Below, piece by piece: positions 53,505 to 63,745 of a stretch of DNA of 64,000 nucleotides (its first letter is position 1; each line of letters starts with the position of its first letter). The DNA comes from Flavobacterium sp. SCGC AAA160-P02 (GTDB lineage Bacteria; Bacteroidota; Bacteroidia; Flavobacteriales; Flavobacteriaceae), in NCBI GenBank assembly GCA_000383355.1, contig KB911090.1, positions 198,234 through 262,233 of the forward strand, in the 5' to 3' direction. The notes under the pieces are model-generated. The model saw only the letters and a list, made by a program, of their open reading frames with translations, was not told the DNA's origin and made no database searches. A program made the position numbers and the translations under genes.

Positions 53505-53834
53505 ATGTACATATACAACGTTACAATTAATATAGACGGAAGCGTTCATGAAGAATGGCTTTCTTGGATTCAAGATCACATACAAGATGTATTGGCTACG
53601 GGAAGTTTTGTTGCTGCTAAACTAACTCAAGTTTTAGTGGAAGAAGAAATGGGTGGTGTTACTTATTCTGTTCAATACACTGCTAATAGTAGAGAGGATT
53701 TAAATGAATATTATACCACTTATGCTCCTAAATTGAGAAATGAAAGCATGCAGAGATTTGCGGATAAAATGATTTCGTTTAGAACAGAATTAAAAGTTAT
53801 TAAAGAGTTTTATCCACCTAGCATTAAGAATTAA
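53505..53834 (+). CDS. DUF4286 family protein
   Basis: A 109-residue cytosolic protein. The opening [20 protein letters not shown], the middle [20 protein letters not shown] and the end [15 protein letters not shown] are typical of DUF4286, a ferredoxin-like fold of unknown function found next to rsmA in Bacteroidota. The ATG at 53505 is the natural start; the frame is open further upstream into the TPR gene but those residues do not fit. One base separates it from rsmA. Confidence 0.88.
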   Translation: MYIYNVTINIDGSVHEEWLSWIQDHIQDVLATGSFVAAKLTQVLVEEEMGGVTYSVQYTANSREDLNEYYTTYAPKLRNESMQRFADKMISFRTELKVIKEFYPPSIKN

Positions 53835-53835
53835 A

Positions 53836-54639
53836 ATGACGGTTAGAGCAAAAAAACATCTAGGTCAGCACTTTCTTAAAGATGAAGACACTGCCAAAAA
53901 TATTGCCAACACTTTAACAGAAGTTAGTTACGACAATATCTTGGAAATTGGCCCAGGAATGGGAATGTTAACAAAGTACCTCTTGGATAAAAAAGCAAAA
54001 ATCACTGTCATGGAAATTGATAGGGATTCAGTTGCATTTTTAAAGGAAGAGTTTAGAAACGAATACATCAACTTAGATACATCTGCTAACAACTTTGAAA
54101 TTATTGAAGGTGATTTTCTAAAACAGGATCTCTCTACTTTTTTTAACAATCGACAAGTCGCAATTATTGGTAATTATCCATATAATATTTCTTCTCAAAT
54201 TATTTTTAAAGCAATAGAATACCGAGAATTTGTTCCAGAGCTTTCTGGAATGTTTCAAAAAGAAGTTGCCAAAAGAATTGCAGAAAAAGAAGGGAGTAAG
54301 GTCTACGGAATTATATCTGTATTAACACAAGCTTTTTTTGATGTAGAGTATTTATTTACGGTTCCTCCAACGGTTTTTAACCCTCCACCAAAAGTAGATT
54401 CTGGAGTAATAAGGCTTATTAGAAAAAAAGACTTTTCATTATCTGTAGATGAAAAACTTTTTTTTAGGGTAGTAAAAACAGCTTTTAATCAACGACGTAA
54501 AATGTTAAGAAGCAGTTTAAAGTCTTTCAATCTTTCGGATACCTTAAAAGAAGATACTATATTTGCGATGCGACCAGAACAATTGTCTGTAAACGAGTTT
54601 ATTAAACTCACGCATAAAATAGCAACTGATGTCATTTGA
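53836..54639 (+). CDS. rsmA: 16S rRNA dimethyladenosine transferase
   Basis: A 267-residue methyltransferase that dimethylates two adjacent adenines near the 3' end of 16S rRNA. It has [12 protein letters not shown] at the N-terminus, the SAM site [16 protein letters not shown], and the catalytic [10 protein letters not shown] near residue 114. [18 protein letters not shown] is the usual C-terminal motif. Also called KsgA. The end overlaps mgtE by 11 bases. Confidence 0.95.
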   Translation: MTVRAKKHLGQHFLKDEDTAKNIANTLTEVSYDNILEIGPGMGMLTKYLLDKKAKITVMEIDRDSVAFLKEEFRNEYINLDTSANNFEIIEGDFLKQDLSTFFNNRQVAIIGNYPYNISSQIIFKAIEYREFVPELSGMFQKEVAKRIAEKEGSKVYGIISVLTQAFFDVEYLFTVPPTVFNPPPKVDSGVIRLIRKKDFSLSVDEKLFFRVVKTAFNQRRKMLRSSLKSFNLSDTLKEDTIFAMRPEQLSVNEFIKLTHKIATDVI

Positions 54640-55978
54640 AATTACAAGCGAACTTTTAGCAAACATCACTTCATCTATAGAAGCCTCTAATGACAAGGCA
54701 ATTGTTGCTTTGTTTGAAGAGATGCACTACGCAGATATTGCTGAGATTCTAGATGAGCTTTCTTTTGATAATGTTGTTTATATCATAAAACTTCTCGATA
54801 GCGAAAAAACATCTGCTGTTCTTATGGAACTAGATGAAGACATTCGTGAAAAAACACTTCAAAATCTTTCGGCAAAAGAAATTGCTGAAGAAGTTGAAGA
54901 GCTAGATTCTGATGACGCTGCAGATATTATAGGAGAGCTTTCACAGGAAAGGCAAGATGCGGTACTATCTCAAATTGAAGATGAAGAACATGTAAAAGAA
55001 ATTGAAGAACTTCTTGCGTATGATGAAGATTCTGCCGGGGGGTTAATGGCAAAAGAACTGGTAAAGGTTAATGAAAACTGGACGGTTCTTAAATGTGTTA
55101 GAGAAATGCGCGCCCAAGCAGAAGAGGTAACAAGAGTTCATTCTATTTATGTTGTTGATGATAATGATAAATTAAAAGGGCGATTGTCTTTAAAGGATTT
55201 ACTAATAACATCAACCAAAACAGCAATTTCAGAAGTTTATATTCCTAAAGTTGATTTTGTAAATGTTCATGACAACTTAGATGAAGTCTCTAACAAAATG
55301 CGAAAATATGATTTAGAGGCCATCCCTGTAGTTGATAATGACGGTATTTTACTAGGTAGAATTACCATTGATGATATTGTAGATGTTATTAAAGAAGAGG
55401 CCGATAAAGATTACCAGTTGGCCGCAGGTTTAACCCAGGATGTTGAAGCAGATGATAGTATTTTACAATTAACCAAGGCACGGTTGCCCTGGTTATTTTT
55501 AGGGCTTTTAGGAGGGGTAGGTGCTTTTTTGATTATGGTACTATTTGAAAACACCTTTGATGAAAATGCTGTTTTATTCTTTTTTACTCCCTTAATTGCC
55601 GCAATGGCAGGAAATGTAGGGGTACAGTCATCGGCAATTATTGTGCAAGGATTGGCCAATGATGATGTAAAGGGAAGTATTAATAGCAGGTTAATAAAAG
55701 AAATGTTGTTAGCAGCGCTTAACGGACTTGTGTTGGCTGTCTTTTTATTTGGTTTTGTTTGGTTTTATGAAGGGAAAGTAAATACCGCTTTAGCCATTTC
55801 TGTTTCTCTTGTAGCTGTTATTATTGTTGCCGGCTTAATAGGTACTTTTGTGCCCTTGTTTTTGAATAAAAGAGGAATAGATCCTGCAATTGCAACCGGG
55901 CCGTTTATTACAACCAGCAATGATATTTTTGGCATCTTAATTTACTTTATGATCGCCAAGCTTATTCTGGGCATTTAA
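54629..55978 (+). CDS. mgtE: Magnesium transporter MgtE
   Basis: A 449-residue Mg2+ channel. The N-terminal ~130 residues are the helical Mg-sensing domain. Two CBS domains follow (~135-255: [40 protein letters not shown]). Five membrane helices form the C-terminus, including [18 protein letters not shown] and [15 protein letters not shown], which holds the pore Asp. The acidic cytosolic part fits Mg-gated closure. Overlap with rsmA suggests translational coupling. Confidence 0.94.
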   Translation: MSFEITSELLANITSSIEASNDKAIVALFEEMHYADIAEILDELSFDNVVYIIKLLDSEKTSAVLMELDEDIREKTLQNLSAKEIAEEVEELDSDDAADIIGELSQERQDAVLSQIEDEEHVKEIEELLAYDEDSAGGLMAKELVKVNENWTVLKCVREMRAQAEEVTRVHSIYVVDDNDKLKGRLSLKDLLITSTKTAISEVYIPKVDFVNVHDNLDEVSNKMRKYDLEAIPVVDNDGILLGRITIDDIVDVIKEEADKDYQLAAGLTQDVEADDSILQLTKARLPWLFLGLLGGVGAFLIMVLFENTFDENAVLFFFTPLIAAMAGNVGVQSSAIIVQGLANDDVKGSINSRLIKEMLLAALNGLVLAVFLFGFVWFYEGKVNTALAISVSLVAVIIVAGLIGTFVPLFLNKRGIDPAIATGPFITTSNDIFGILIYFMIAKLILGI

Positions 55979-55982
55979 ATAA

Positions 55983-56510
55983 TTACTGAAATTTCTGATA
56001 CAAATCCCAAAGTACTACTCCGCAACTCACAGAAATGTTTAAAGAATGTTTGGTTCCTTTTTGAGGAATTTCAACACAATAATCAGCTGCAGAAACAACC
56101 TCTTGTTGCACTCCTTTTACCTCATTTCCGAGCACAATGGCAATTTTTGTAGTTGCGTCTAAAGAAAATTCATCTAACATCACACTGTTTTCTACTTGTT
56201 CTATAGCCGCTACCACAACTCCCTGTGCCTTTAATTCGTTTACAAGCGCTAAAGTATTTTCTTTGTATTCCCAATCTACAGATTCTGTTGCACCCAAAGC
56301 TGTTTTATGAATTTCTCTGTGAGGTGGAGTTGCTGTTATTCCACACAAATAAATTTTTTCAATTAAAAAAGCGTCACTTGTTCTAAAAACAGCACCAACA
56401 TTATTTAAACTTCTAATATTATCAAGTACTACAATAATTGGTGTTTTTGTAGTCTTTTTGAACGCAGAAACGGAGATTCGTCCTAGTTCGTTATTTCTTA
56501 GTTTTCTCAT
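55983..56510 (-). CDS. SpoU/TrmH-family RNA methyltransferase
   Basis: A 175-residue SPOUT methyltransferase. Motif 1 is VVLDNIRSLNNVGAVFRTSDAF, motif 2 IAIVLGNEVKGVQQEV and motif 3 GTKHSLNISVSCGVVLWDLY. These form the knotted SAM site. It methylates ribose 2'-OH of tRNA or rRNA; the short form without an N-terminal extension resembles TrmL/TrmH, but the target cannot be fixed. It is convergent with mgtE (4 bases) and divergent from mutS. Confidence 0.88.
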   Translation of the reverse strand: MRKLRNNELGRISVSAFKKTTKTPIIVVLDNIRSLNNVGAVFRTSDAFLIEKIYLCGITATPPHREIHKTALGATESVDWEYKENTLALVNELKAQGVVVAAIEQVENSVMLDEFSLDATTKIAIVLGNEVKGVQQEVVSAADYCVEIPQKGTKHSLNISVSCGVVLWDLYQKFQ

Positions 56511-56574
56511 AAAAAGTTCTATCTTTAAACGCTTATAGTAAACAACAGTAAAACTAACTGAAAAATTCTAAAAT

Positions 56575-59184
56575 TTGGCAAAATCTACCACCAAAAAGAT
56601 AACACCATTAATGAAGCAGTACAATGCTATCAAGGAAAAATATCCGGATGCAATGTTGCTTTTCCGTGTTGGTGACTTCTATGAGACCTTTGGAGAAGAT
56701 GCTAAAAAAGCGGCTGGTGTTCTAGGAATTATTCTCACCAAAAGAGGCGCTGGTAGTGAAACTGAAACAGCTTTAGCGGGGTTTCCATATCATTCTTTAA
56801 ACACCTACTTGCCAAAATTGGTAAAGGCAGGAATGCGAGTTGCTATTTGTGATCAGCTAGAGAATCCAAAAATGACAAAAACCATTGTAAAACGTGGTGT
56901 TACAGAGCTAATAACTCCCGGTGTTTCTTTAAATGACGAAGTATTGCAATCTAAATCTAATAATTTTTTAGCTGCTGTTCATTTTGGAAAACGATTATTA
57001 GGTGTTTCTTTTTTGGATGTTTCTACAGGTGAATATCTTCTAGCTCAAGGAAACGAAGAATATATTGATAAGTTGTTGCAAAACTTTAGCCCTTCTGAGG
57101 TATTGGTGCAAAAACAATTCAAACAGCGATTTAAAGAACTATTTGACGATCGATTTTATACTTTTTTTTTAGACGATTGGGTGTTTCAAAAAGAGTATGG
57201 TGTTGAAACCTTGCACAATCATTTTGGTGTAAATTCTTTACAGGGTTTTGGAGTTCAAGAAATGCCTGAAGGAATTGTTGCCGCAGGCGCAGTCTTGTAT
57301 TATTTATCAGAAACACAGCACAACAAACTACAGCATATTCAAAATATTAGCAGAATTGCAGAAGATAAGTATGTTTGGATGGATCGTTTTACGGTTCGTA
57401 ACCTAGAGTTATATCATTCTACATCTCATAATGCAGTTACCCTATTAAACGTTATCGATAAAACAATTTCTCCTATGGGAGGGCGCTTGTTAAAACGGTG
57501 GTTGGCACTTCCATTAAAAAGTGCTGAAAAAATTCATTACAGACATGAGTTAGTGAAGTACTGTATTGAAAATGATGATTTCTTAGAAACAATTCAATAT
57601 CAATTACAGCAAATTAGCGACATAGAGCGCTTAATTTCAAAGGTGGCCACTGGAAAAGTTTCTCCTAGAGAAACAGTCTTATTAAAAAACTCTTTACAAG
57701 CAATTTTACCAATTAAAGAAAAGGCATTAGATAGTAAAAACAGCTCCATTAATGCCTTAGGAAATAACATCTTAGACTGTTCTGAAGTTATTTTAAAAAT
57801 TGAAACTATTTTATTTAATGATGCTCCTGTTAACATTAACAAAGGAGGAGCTATCGCACATGGTGTTTCTAAAGAATTAGATGATTTAAGAGCTATTTCT
57901 AATTCTGGAAAAGAGTACTTAGATAGCATGCTTGCTAGAGAAAGTGAACGAACGGCAATTCCTAGCTTAAAAATATCTTTTAACAATGTTTTTGGCTATT
58001 ATATTGAGGTTAGAAACACGCATAAAGATAAGGTTCCCGAAGAGTGGATTAGAAAACAAACTCTGGTAAATGCAGAAAGATACATTACAGAAGAACTCAA
58101 AGAATATGAGACAAAAATTCTAGGTGCCGAGGAAAAAATTCAAGAACTAGAGCAGCGCTTATTTGCAGAGTTAGTTCAACATATTATTCAATTTGTACAA
58201 CCTGTTCAGCAAAACGCACAAACAGTTGCACAGATAGATTGTTTGTTGTCTTTTGCTATATTGGCTATTTCCAACAATTATGTTCGCCCGGTGGTAGATG
58301 AAAGCACCGAAATAGAAATTAAAAACGGTCGTCATCCTGTTATAGAAAAGCAATTACCTATTGGTGAAGAATATATTGCAAATGATCTTGTACTAAATAG
58401 AAATCAGCAACAAATTATTATGATTACTGGGCCAAATATGTCTGGTAAATCTGCCATTCTTAGACAAACAGCGCTCATTGTTTTGTTAGCGCAAATGGGT
58501 AGCTATGTTCCAGCACAGAACGCAAGAATTGGTGTGGTTGATAAAATATTTACTAGGGTAGGAGCAAGCGATAATATTTCTATGGGCGAATCTACTTTTA
58601 TGGTAGAAATGAATGAAACGGCCTCAATTCTTAACAATATTTCTGAAAGAAGTTTGGTTTTGTTAGATGAAATTGGAAGAGGAACTTCTACGTATGATGG
58701 CATTTCTATTGCTTGGGCCATTGCAGAATATTTACACGAACATCCTTCTAAAGCAAAAACATTATTTGCAACGCATTATCATGAATTAAACGAAATGACC
58801 ACCACTTTTGAGCGCATCAAAAATTTTAATGTTTCTGTAAAAGAGCTCAAAGACACCATTATTTTCTTGCGTAAATTAGTTGCTGGAGGAAGCAATCACA
58901 GTTTTGGAATTCATGTAGCAAAGTTAGCCGGAATGCCTAATCAAGTAATTCATAGAGCTTCAAAAATACTAAAGCAGTTAGAGAAAAACCAAACAGGTGA
59001 AGGGGTAAAAGAAACATTAAAAGAGGCGCAGCAAGACGATATGCAACTGAGCTTTTTTCAATTAGATGATCCTTTGCTAGAAGACTTGCGAGATGAAATT
59101 TTGTCAACCAATTTAGACACCTTAACACCTATTGAAGCCCTGATGAAATTGAATGAAATAAAGCGCATGTTGATAAAAAAATAA
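56575..59184 (+). CDS. mutS: DNA mismatch repair protein MutS
   Basis: An 869-residue MutS1. The mismatch-binding Phe-x-Glu is in [14 protein letters not shown] (~38). Core, lever and clamp domains follow, then the ATPase with Walker [11 protein letters not shown] (~619), [14 protein letters not shown], Walker [16 protein letters not shown] and FATHYHEL. The C-terminus carries the MutL/dimer helix ([16 protein letters not shown]). The start codon is TTG at 56575, giving MAKSTTKK as in relatives. Confidence 0.95.
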   Translation: MAKSTTKKITPLMKQYNAIKEKYPDAMLLFRVGDFYETFGEDAKKAAGVLGIILTKRGAGSETETALAGFPYHSLNTYLPKLVKAGMRVAICDQLENPKMTKTIVKRGVTELITPGVSLNDEVLQSKSNNFLAAVHFGKRLLGVSFLDVSTGEYLLAQGNEEYIDKLLQNFSPSEVLVQKQFKQRFKELFDDRFYTFFLDDWVFQKEYGVETLHNHFGVNSLQGFGVQEMPEGIVAAGAVLYYLSETQHNKLQHIQNISRIAEDKYVWMDRFTVRNLELYHSTSHNAVTLLNVIDKTISPMGGRLLKRWLALPLKSAEKIHYRHELVKYCIENDDFLETIQYQLQQISDIERLISKVATGKVSPRETVLLKNSLQAILPIKEKALDSKNSSINALGNNILDCSEVILKIETILFNDAPVNINKGGAIAHGVSKELDDLRAISNSGKEYLDSMLARESERTAIPSLKISFNNVFGYYIEVRNTHKDKVPEEWIRKQTLVNAERYITEELKEYETKILGAEEKIQELEQRLFAELVQHIIQFVQPVQQNAQTVAQIDCLLSFAILAISNNYVRPVVDESTEIEIKNGRHPVIEKQLPIGEEYIANDLVLNRNQQQIIMITGPNMSGKSAILRQTALIVLLAQMGSYVPAQNARIGVVDKIFTRVGASDNISMGESTFMVEMNETASILNNISERSLVLLDEIGRGTSTYDGISIAWAIAEYLHEHPSKAKTLFATHYHELNEMTTTFERIKNFNVSVKELKDTIIFLRKLVAGGSNHSFGIHVAKLAGMPNQVIHRASKILKQLEKNQTGEGVKETLKEAQQDDMQLSFFQLDDPLLEDLRDEILSTNLDTLTPIEALMKLNEIKRMLIKK

Positions 59185-59233
59185 TTGCAATAACAGTTCT
59201 ATAATTATTCTGTTTTTTATATTCAATCTTTGT

Positions 59234-59241
59234 TATCTTTG
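59234..59241 (+). promoter_or_regulatory. -7 box just upstream of tatA
   Basis: TATCTTTG ends 7 bases before the ATG, so the tatA mRNA would be leaderless or nearly so. No TTG at usual spacing. Confidence 0.4.
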
Positions 59242-59248
59242 TTGTCTT

Positions 59249-59530
59249 ATGTTAGGAACTTTTTTATTTATTGGTGGTCCAGAGATTTTTATTATCATTC
59301 TTATTGTGGTAATGGTTTTTGGTGCAGACAAAATTCCTGAGATTGCACGAGGTCTCGGCAAAGGCATACGTCAAGTAAAAGATGCGACAAACGATATCAA
59401 AAAAGAAATTAACGACAGCGCAAAAGGCCAGGGGCTAGACACCGATTTAACAAAAGGTATCAAAAAAGAAATTAGTGATGTAAAAGAGAGCCTAGATAAA
59501 ATGACTGGGCCAATTAAAAGAAATTTTTAA
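59249..59530 (+). CDS. tatA: Twin-arginine translocase subunit TatA/TatE
   Basis: A 93-residue pore-forming component for export of folded proteins. It has one N-terminal membrane helix (EIFIIILIVVMVFGADKIPE), the Phe-Gly hinge, then the amphipathic helix IARGLGKGIRQVKDATNDIK and a charged tail. No tatC or tatB is adjacent. Family assignment is clear, but TatA and TatE cannot be separated on sequence. Confidence 0.92.
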   Translation: MLGTFLFIGGPEIFIIILIVVMVFGADKIPEIARGLGKGIRQVKDATNDIKKEINDSAKGQGLDTDLTKGIKKEISDVKESLDKMTGPIKRNF

Positions 59531-59646
59531 ACCAAATACCTTTATTAAGTTTTCACTAAGTCATCCTATAAAATTCCAAGAATTACTTCCTAAGAAACCA
59601 CGTTAGATCTTTAATACTAAATTAAGCCATATCAATTTTTTCTTTA

Positions 59647-60288
59647 TTAACAAACTCTACTAATGGTAAGACCATCTCTTATTGGCAACAAGACCGTTTC
59701 TATTCTTTTGTCTGTATTCAATAATTTGTTGTATTCTAAAAGAGCTTTAGTATCTTGATCTTTAGGGTCTAATTTCTCTACAACCTTACCACTCCATAAA
59801 ACATTATCAGATAAAATAACCCCTCCTTTGTTCATTTTGTCAATAATTAAATGAAAGTAATTGCTATAATTAGATTTATCTGCATCAATAAAAACTAGGT
59901 CAAACTTCTTGTGTATGGTAGGAATAATTTCTAATGCTGGTCCTACGTGTTGAATGATTTTATTTCGGAATCCTGATTTTTCAAAATATTTGTTTTGTAA
60001 ATCTGCTAGCTCTTCATTTTTATCGATAGTATCTATACTTGCGTGTTCTTGCAATCCTTCTGCAATACAAATAGCAGAATACCCGGTATACGTGCCTATT
60101 TCTAAAATATTTTTTGGTTGAATTAGTTTGGAAATCATAGAGAGCACTCGCCCTTGGAAAGCACCACTTAACATTCTAGGATTTACTACTTTTTGCCAAG
60201 TTTCTTTGGTAAGTTCTTGTAAGATTTGTGGCTCTTTTTGAGAATGAGATACTGAATAATCATCTATTTTTTCAGGCAGAAAGTTCAT
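59647..60288 (-). CDS. SAM-dependent O-methyltransferase (CCoAOMT-like)
   Basis: A 213-residue class I methyltransferase of the caffeoyl-CoA/catechol type. Motifs: GRVLSMISKLIQPKNILEIGTYTGYSA (SAM site, split here for length), then FDLVFIDADKSNYSNYFHLI (metal-binding Asp) and GVILSDNVLWSGKVV. Members methylate catechols or small hydroxyls with Mg2+; the bacterial substrate is unknown. It follows an ECF sigma factor and a zf-HC2 protein on the same strand with gaps of 3 and 6 bases, so it may belong to that regulon. Confidence 0.88.
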   Translation of the reverse strand: MNFLPEKIDDYSVSHSQKEPQILQELTKETWQKVVNPRMLSGAFQGRVLSMISKLIQPKNILEIGTYTGYSAICIAEGLQEHASIDTIDKNEELADLQNKYFEKSGFRNKIIQHVGPALEIIPTIHKKFDLVFIDADKSNYSNYFHLIIDKMNKGGVILSDNVLWSGKVVEKLDPKDQDTKALLEYNKLLNTDKRIETVLLPIRDGLTISRVC

Positions 60289-60294
60289 ACTATG

Positions 60295-60564
60295 TTATAC
60301 ATTTTGTTTTTCAAGCTCTTTTCTTAAAACTTCTTTTTCTTGATAAGTCATGCATAAAGAATCTTGTTTTCTTTTAATGTTTGTTGCTTTGCTCTTGTAC
60401 AACTTCGTTAATAGTACATTCTGTTTTGAGTACATAGCACAGATTTTGCAACCAATAAAATGAATTTGTAATTTTATTTTATCAAAAAAAGACGCATTTC
60501 CATACTGACTTTTATCACAGATAGTCGTTGCTTGATTACACGTTATGTTTAATTTTTTAAACAT
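60295..60564 (-). CDS. Small zf-HC2 anti-sigma-like protein
   Basis: An 89-residue protein with no membrane segment. It has the pattern C9-N-Q-A-x-x-I-C16 then FFDKIKLQIHFIGCKIC, which contains His35-x3-Cys39-x2-Cys42. This is the ZAS/zf-HC2 zinc motif of anti-sigma factors. The gene is 3 bases downstream of an ECF sigma gene, the normal place for its anti-sigma. The basic C-terminal helix (KEVLRKELEKQNV) is extra. Assignment as soluble anti-sigma is inferred from motif plus position. Confidence 0.72.
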   Translation of the reverse strand: MFKKLNITCNQATTICDKSQYGNASFFDKIKLQIHFIGCKICAMYSKQNVLLTKLYKSKATNIKRKQDSLCMTYQEKEVLRKELEKQNV

Positions 60565-60567
60565 TCT

Positions 60568-61143
60568 CTAATTATTAAACCAATTTTCTTCTAAACATTT
60601 TCTCAGCTGCATTCTTGCTCGATGAATAATCACCCATAGATTTGACGAGCTAATGTCTAGTTCCTTACAAATTATCTCAGTGTCTATTTCTTGAATTGTT
60701 TTCATTCTAAAAACCATCGCATATTTTTTAGGTAATTTCTCTATACACAAATCTATCTGGTATTGTAGCTCTGTATTTTCTAGTTTTTTTTCTACTTCAT
60801 TATCCCAAGATTGTGGAACTCTTTGTTCTATCCAATCACCTTCATTTTCACCATCATTATAAAAATTCATTCGAACCTCTGCTTGTCCTTTTTTAGAATT
60901 TGTTTTTCTGTAATGATCTATGATTTTTCTTTTTAAAATAGAAATTAACCAAGTTCTTTCGGTTGCTTTTCCTTGAAAATTTTTTGCTGATTTTAACCCC
61001 GAAAAAAAGGTTTCTTGAACCAAGTCTTTTGAAACCTCATGATTATTAACCCTAATAATAGTGAACCTAAATAGATAATCAGAATAATTATCTATCCATT
61101 TCGTTGGGTCTAATGTGTGCGTTATGGGTGAAGAATTGCTCAT
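60568..61143 (-). CDS. ECF-family RNA polymerase sigma factor
   Basis: A 191-residue sigma factor with region 2 (LFRFTIIRVNNHEVSKDLVQ, TFFSGLKSAKNFQGK, ILKRKIIDHYRK) and region 4 (LPKKYAMVFRMKTIQEIDTE, ICKELDISSSNLWVIIHRAR). An acidic linker of ~50 residues (YNDGENEGDWIEQRV) separates them, resembling the TIGR02943-type sigma factors of Bacteroidota. First gene of a leftward three-gene unit. A TATATTTG box (61157-61164) lies 13 bases upstream. Target genes unknown. Confidence 0.88.
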   Translation of the reverse strand: MSNSSPITHTLDPTKWIDNYSDYLFRFTIIRVNNHEVSKDLVQETFFSGLKSAKNFQGKATERTWLISILKRKIIDHYRKTNSKKGQAEVRMNFYNDGENEGDWIEQRVPQSWDNEVEKKLENTELQYQIDLCIEKLPKKYAMVFRMKTIQEIDTEIICKELDISSSNLWVIIHRARMQLRKCLEENWFNN

Positions 61144-61156
61144 TGTTTCTAAATAT

Positions 61157-61164
61157 CAAATATA
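61157..61164 (-). promoter_or_regulatory. -7 box upstream of the ECF sigma gene
   Basis: Reads TATATTTG on the minus strand, 13 bases before the start codon. No TTG at proper spacing; an autoregulated sigma promoter would look different, so this may be the housekeeping one. Confidence 0.35.
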
Positions 61165-61332
61165 CATTATTTTAACTGCCGTCTTCTAGTATAAGCCTCA
61201 CCTGTTAAAGATGATTTTTTTCAAAAACTCTTCATTTTTACCTCAAAATATACCGTATTTTTATCTACTAATTAAACTAGATTCATATCTGTTGATATTT
61301 AGTACTTTTACAAAACCTTAATTAATAACATT

Positions 61333-62151
61333 ATGTCTGTAGCTAAAAAGCAATACAAAAGAATTACTACCAAATCTCTGGTAGAAATGAAAGCAAACGG
61401 TGAAAAAATATCTATGTTAACAGCATATGACTATACCATGGCTAAGATTGTAGATGGCGCCGGAATTGATGTCATCCTTGTTGGAGATTCGGCATCTAAT
61501 GTAATGGCTGGTCACGAAACAACGTTACCTATTACTTTAGATGAAATGATTTATCACGCTAGCTCTGTTGTAAGAGCAGTAGAGCGTTCTCTGGTTGTCG
61601 TAGATTTACCTTTTGGGAGCTATCAATCAGACCCTAAAGAAGCCCTTCGCTCTGCTATTAGAATTATGAAAGAAAGTGGTGGTCATTCTATTAAAGTTGA
61701 AGGAGGAAAAGAAATTAAAGAATCTATTAAACGTATTTTAAATGCAGGTATTCCTGTTATGGGTCATTTAGGCTTAACTCCACAATCTATCTACAAGTTT
61801 GGCACCTACACTGTGAGGGCTAAAGAAGAAGAAGAAGCCGAAAAATTACTAGAAGACGCCTTAATGCTTGAAAGGCTGGGTTGTTTTGCTTTAGTTTTAG
61901 AAAAAGTTCCAGCTGCTTTAGCTGAAAAAGTAGCGAAATCAATTTCTATTCCTGTCATAGGAATTGGGGCTGGTAGTGGTGTAGACGGGCAAGTGCTAGT
62001 AACACACGATATGTTAGGAATGACTCATGAATTTCATCCTAGATTTCTAAGAAGGTACTTAGATTTGTACTCAGAAATGACAACTGCTTTTGAAAGCTAT
62101 ATTTCTGATGTAAAAAGTAAAGATTTTCCAAGCGAAAAAGAACAATATTAA
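61333..62151 (+). CDS. panB: 3-methyl-2-oxobutanoate hydroxymethyltransferase
   Basis: A 272-residue TIM-barrel enzyme of pantothenate synthesis that adds a hydroxymethyl group from methylene-THF to ketoisovalerate. Visible: [71 protein letters not shown] and [14 protein letters not shown]. The N-terminal [17 protein letters not shown] is typical of Bacteroidota PanB. 4 bases ahead of the dehydrogenase gene. Confidence 0.95.
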   Translation: MSVAKKQYKRITTKSLVEMKANGEKISMLTAYDYTMAKIVDGAGIDVILVGDSASNVMAGHETTLPITLDEMIYHASSVVRAVERSLVVVDLPFGSYQSDPKEALRSAIRIMKESGGHSIKVEGGKEIKESIKRILNAGIPVMGHLGLTPQSIYKFGTYTVRAKEEEEAEKLLEDALMLERLGCFALVLEKVPAALAEKVAKSISIPVIGIGAGSGVDGQVLVTHDMLGMTHEFHPRFLRRYLDLYSEMTTAFESYISDVKSKDFPSEKEQY

Positions 62152-62155
62152 GGTT

Positions 62156-63094
62156 TTGAAAATCATTCATTTAGATACAAATCATTCTATTTTACTTAAA
62201 CAGCTTTCTGCTGCTGGTTTTGAAAACCACCAAGACTACACCTCTTCAAAAGCTGAGATTGAAAAGAAGATTCACAACTATGACGGCATCATTATTAGAA
62301 GTCGGTTTTCTATAGATCAATCTTTTTTAGATAAAGCAACTAACCTTAAATTTATTGGTAGAGTTGGAGCTGGGCTAGAAAATATAGATTGTGATTACGC
62401 ATCCTCTAAAGGTGTTGAGCTTATTGCAGCTCCTGAGGGAAATAGAAATGCAGTTAGTGAGCATGCCTTAGGAATGTTACTATCTCTTTTTAACAAACTT
62501 AATAAAGCAGACAAAGAGGTTAGAAAAGGTTTGTGGTTGAGAGAAGAAAATAGGGGCATAGAAGTAGATGGAAAAACCTTTGGTTTAATTGGTTATGGAA
62601 ATATGGGAAAGGCTTTTGCAAAAAAACTTCGTGGTTTTGATGTAACTGTTTTGTGTTGTGATATTAGACCTAATATAGGAGATGAAAATGCAACACAAGT
62701 TAGCCTAGAGGAGCTTCAAAAAAAATCAGATATCTTAAGTTTACATGTTCCTGAAACCAAACTTACCCACGGCATGATTGATGGTGCTTTTATCAACAAT
62801 TTTAATAGACCGTTTTGGTTAATTAATACTGCTAGAGGAAAAAATATCGTCACAAAAGACCTTGTTATGGCTTTAAAATCTGGAAAAATTTTAGGGGCCG
62901 CATTAGATGTTTTAGAATATGAAAAATCATCTTTCGAAAACCTATTTACTAGCCATCATTTTCCGGCAGAGTTTGACTATTTAATTACATCAGATAACAC
63001 CATACTATCGCCACATGTTGCGGGTTGGACTCTTGAGAGTAATGTGAAATTAGCACAAACAATTGTTGATAAAGTCTTAGAGAAATTTAGCTAA
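62156..63094 (+). CDS. D-isomer 2-hydroxyacid dehydrogenase, SerA/PdxB-like
   Basis: A 312-residue NAD-dependent dehydrogenase. The NAD fold starts at FGLIGYGNMGKAFAKKL and the catalytic Arg, acid and His are in INTARGKNIVT, AALDVLEYE and LSPHVAGWT. FIGRVGAGLENID is typical of phosphoglycerate dehydrogenase-like members. No ACT domain, so not full-length SerA. The start codon is TTG at 62156, as no ATG gives a complete N-terminus. It is close behind panB; the substrate is unproven. Confidence 0.85.
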   Translation: MKIIHLDTNHSILLKQLSAAGFENHQDYTSSKAEIEKKIHNYDGIIIRSRFSIDQSFLDKATNLKFIGRVGAGLENIDCDYASSKGVELIAAPEGNRNAVSEHALGMLLSLFNKLNKADKEVRKGLWLREENRGIEVDGKTFGLIGYGNMGKAFAKKLRGFDVTVLCCDIRPNIGDENATQVSLEELQKKSDILSLHVPETKLTHGMIDGAFINNFNRPFWLINTARGKNIVTKDLVMALKSGKILGAALDVLEYEKSSFENLFTSHHFPAEFDYLITSDNTILSPHVAGWTLESNVKLAQTIVDKVLEKFS

Positions 63095-63316
63095 CGTATC
63101 TTTTTATAAACAATCATCAAAGAAAACAATAGAAGTTAACGCTCTTGAAAGTTATAAAGACCTGCTTACCAAGCAACAAATTTATACTTTTAAAATATTT
63201 AATTTTGGGCTATATATAGGCTAGTAATAAAAACTCTATTTATCTGATTTTCAAAAGATTGCGAAACATATTAGAATAAAATAAGATAATAGCAGACAGA
63301 AGATGATCCTTTTTTA

Positions 63317-63324
63317 TAAATTTG
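63317..63324 (+). promoter_or_regulatory. -7 box of the DoxX-like gene
   Basis: TAAATTTG, 19 bases before the ATG. The rest of the 249-base gap (63095-63343) has no clear gene or RNA. Confidence 0.35.
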
Positions 63325-63343
63325 CACCCTAATTACAAAACAC

Positions 63344-63742
63344 ATGAAAGTACTATCAGAAAACTCAGCAGAACTTTTAATTTTAGTTTTTTTAATTGTT
63401 ACTTTTTTACAATCTGGAATTGATAAAATTACAGATTGGAAAGGAAATATTTCTTTTATTAAAGGTCATTTTAAAGACTCTCCATTAAAAAATTTGGTTC
63501 CTTTTCTGTTAGGAGTTATTGTCATCACAGAACTTGCCGCAAGTTTGTTTATGATAATTGGTACGTATGAAATTTTCTTGAAAGGGTTTTCTTATTTTGC
63601 TTTGCTTGGCCTTCAGCTATCTGCTGTCACTTTAATTTTTCTTTTAATTGGTCAACGCCTAGCTAAAGATTATCAAGGTGCTATGACTTTAGCTGTCTAC
63701 TTCATTGTTACCATCTTAGGAATTATGACTCTTCATCAATAA
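63344..63742 (+). CDS. DoxX-like membrane protein
   Basis: A 132-residue protein with four hydrophobic helices (LLILVFLIVTFLQSGIDKI, LVPFLLGVIVITELAASLF, YFALLGLQLSAVTLIFLLIG, LAVYFIVTILGIMTLH). The layout, with Gly/Asp after helix 1 (SGIDKITDWKG), fits the DoxX/SURF4 superfamily. Function in bacteria is unclear; some relatives take part in thiosulfate or quinone redox. Convergent with the last gene of the window. Confidence 0.78.
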   Translation: MKVLSENSAELLILVFLIVTFLQSGIDKITDWKGNISFIKGHFKDSPLKNLVPFLLGVIVITELAASLFMIIGTYEIFLKGFSYFALLGLQLSAVTLIFLLIGQRLAKDYQGAMTLAVYFIVTILGIMTLHQ

Positions 63743-63745
63743 TAG

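Noticed and set aside
63095..63343. Open frame (EVNALESYKDLLTKQQ) in the gap after the dehydrogenase gene
   Set aside because: About 45 codons are open with no start codon, and the frame begins inside the upstream gene. Looks like chance in AT-rich DNA, though a remnant cannot be excluded.
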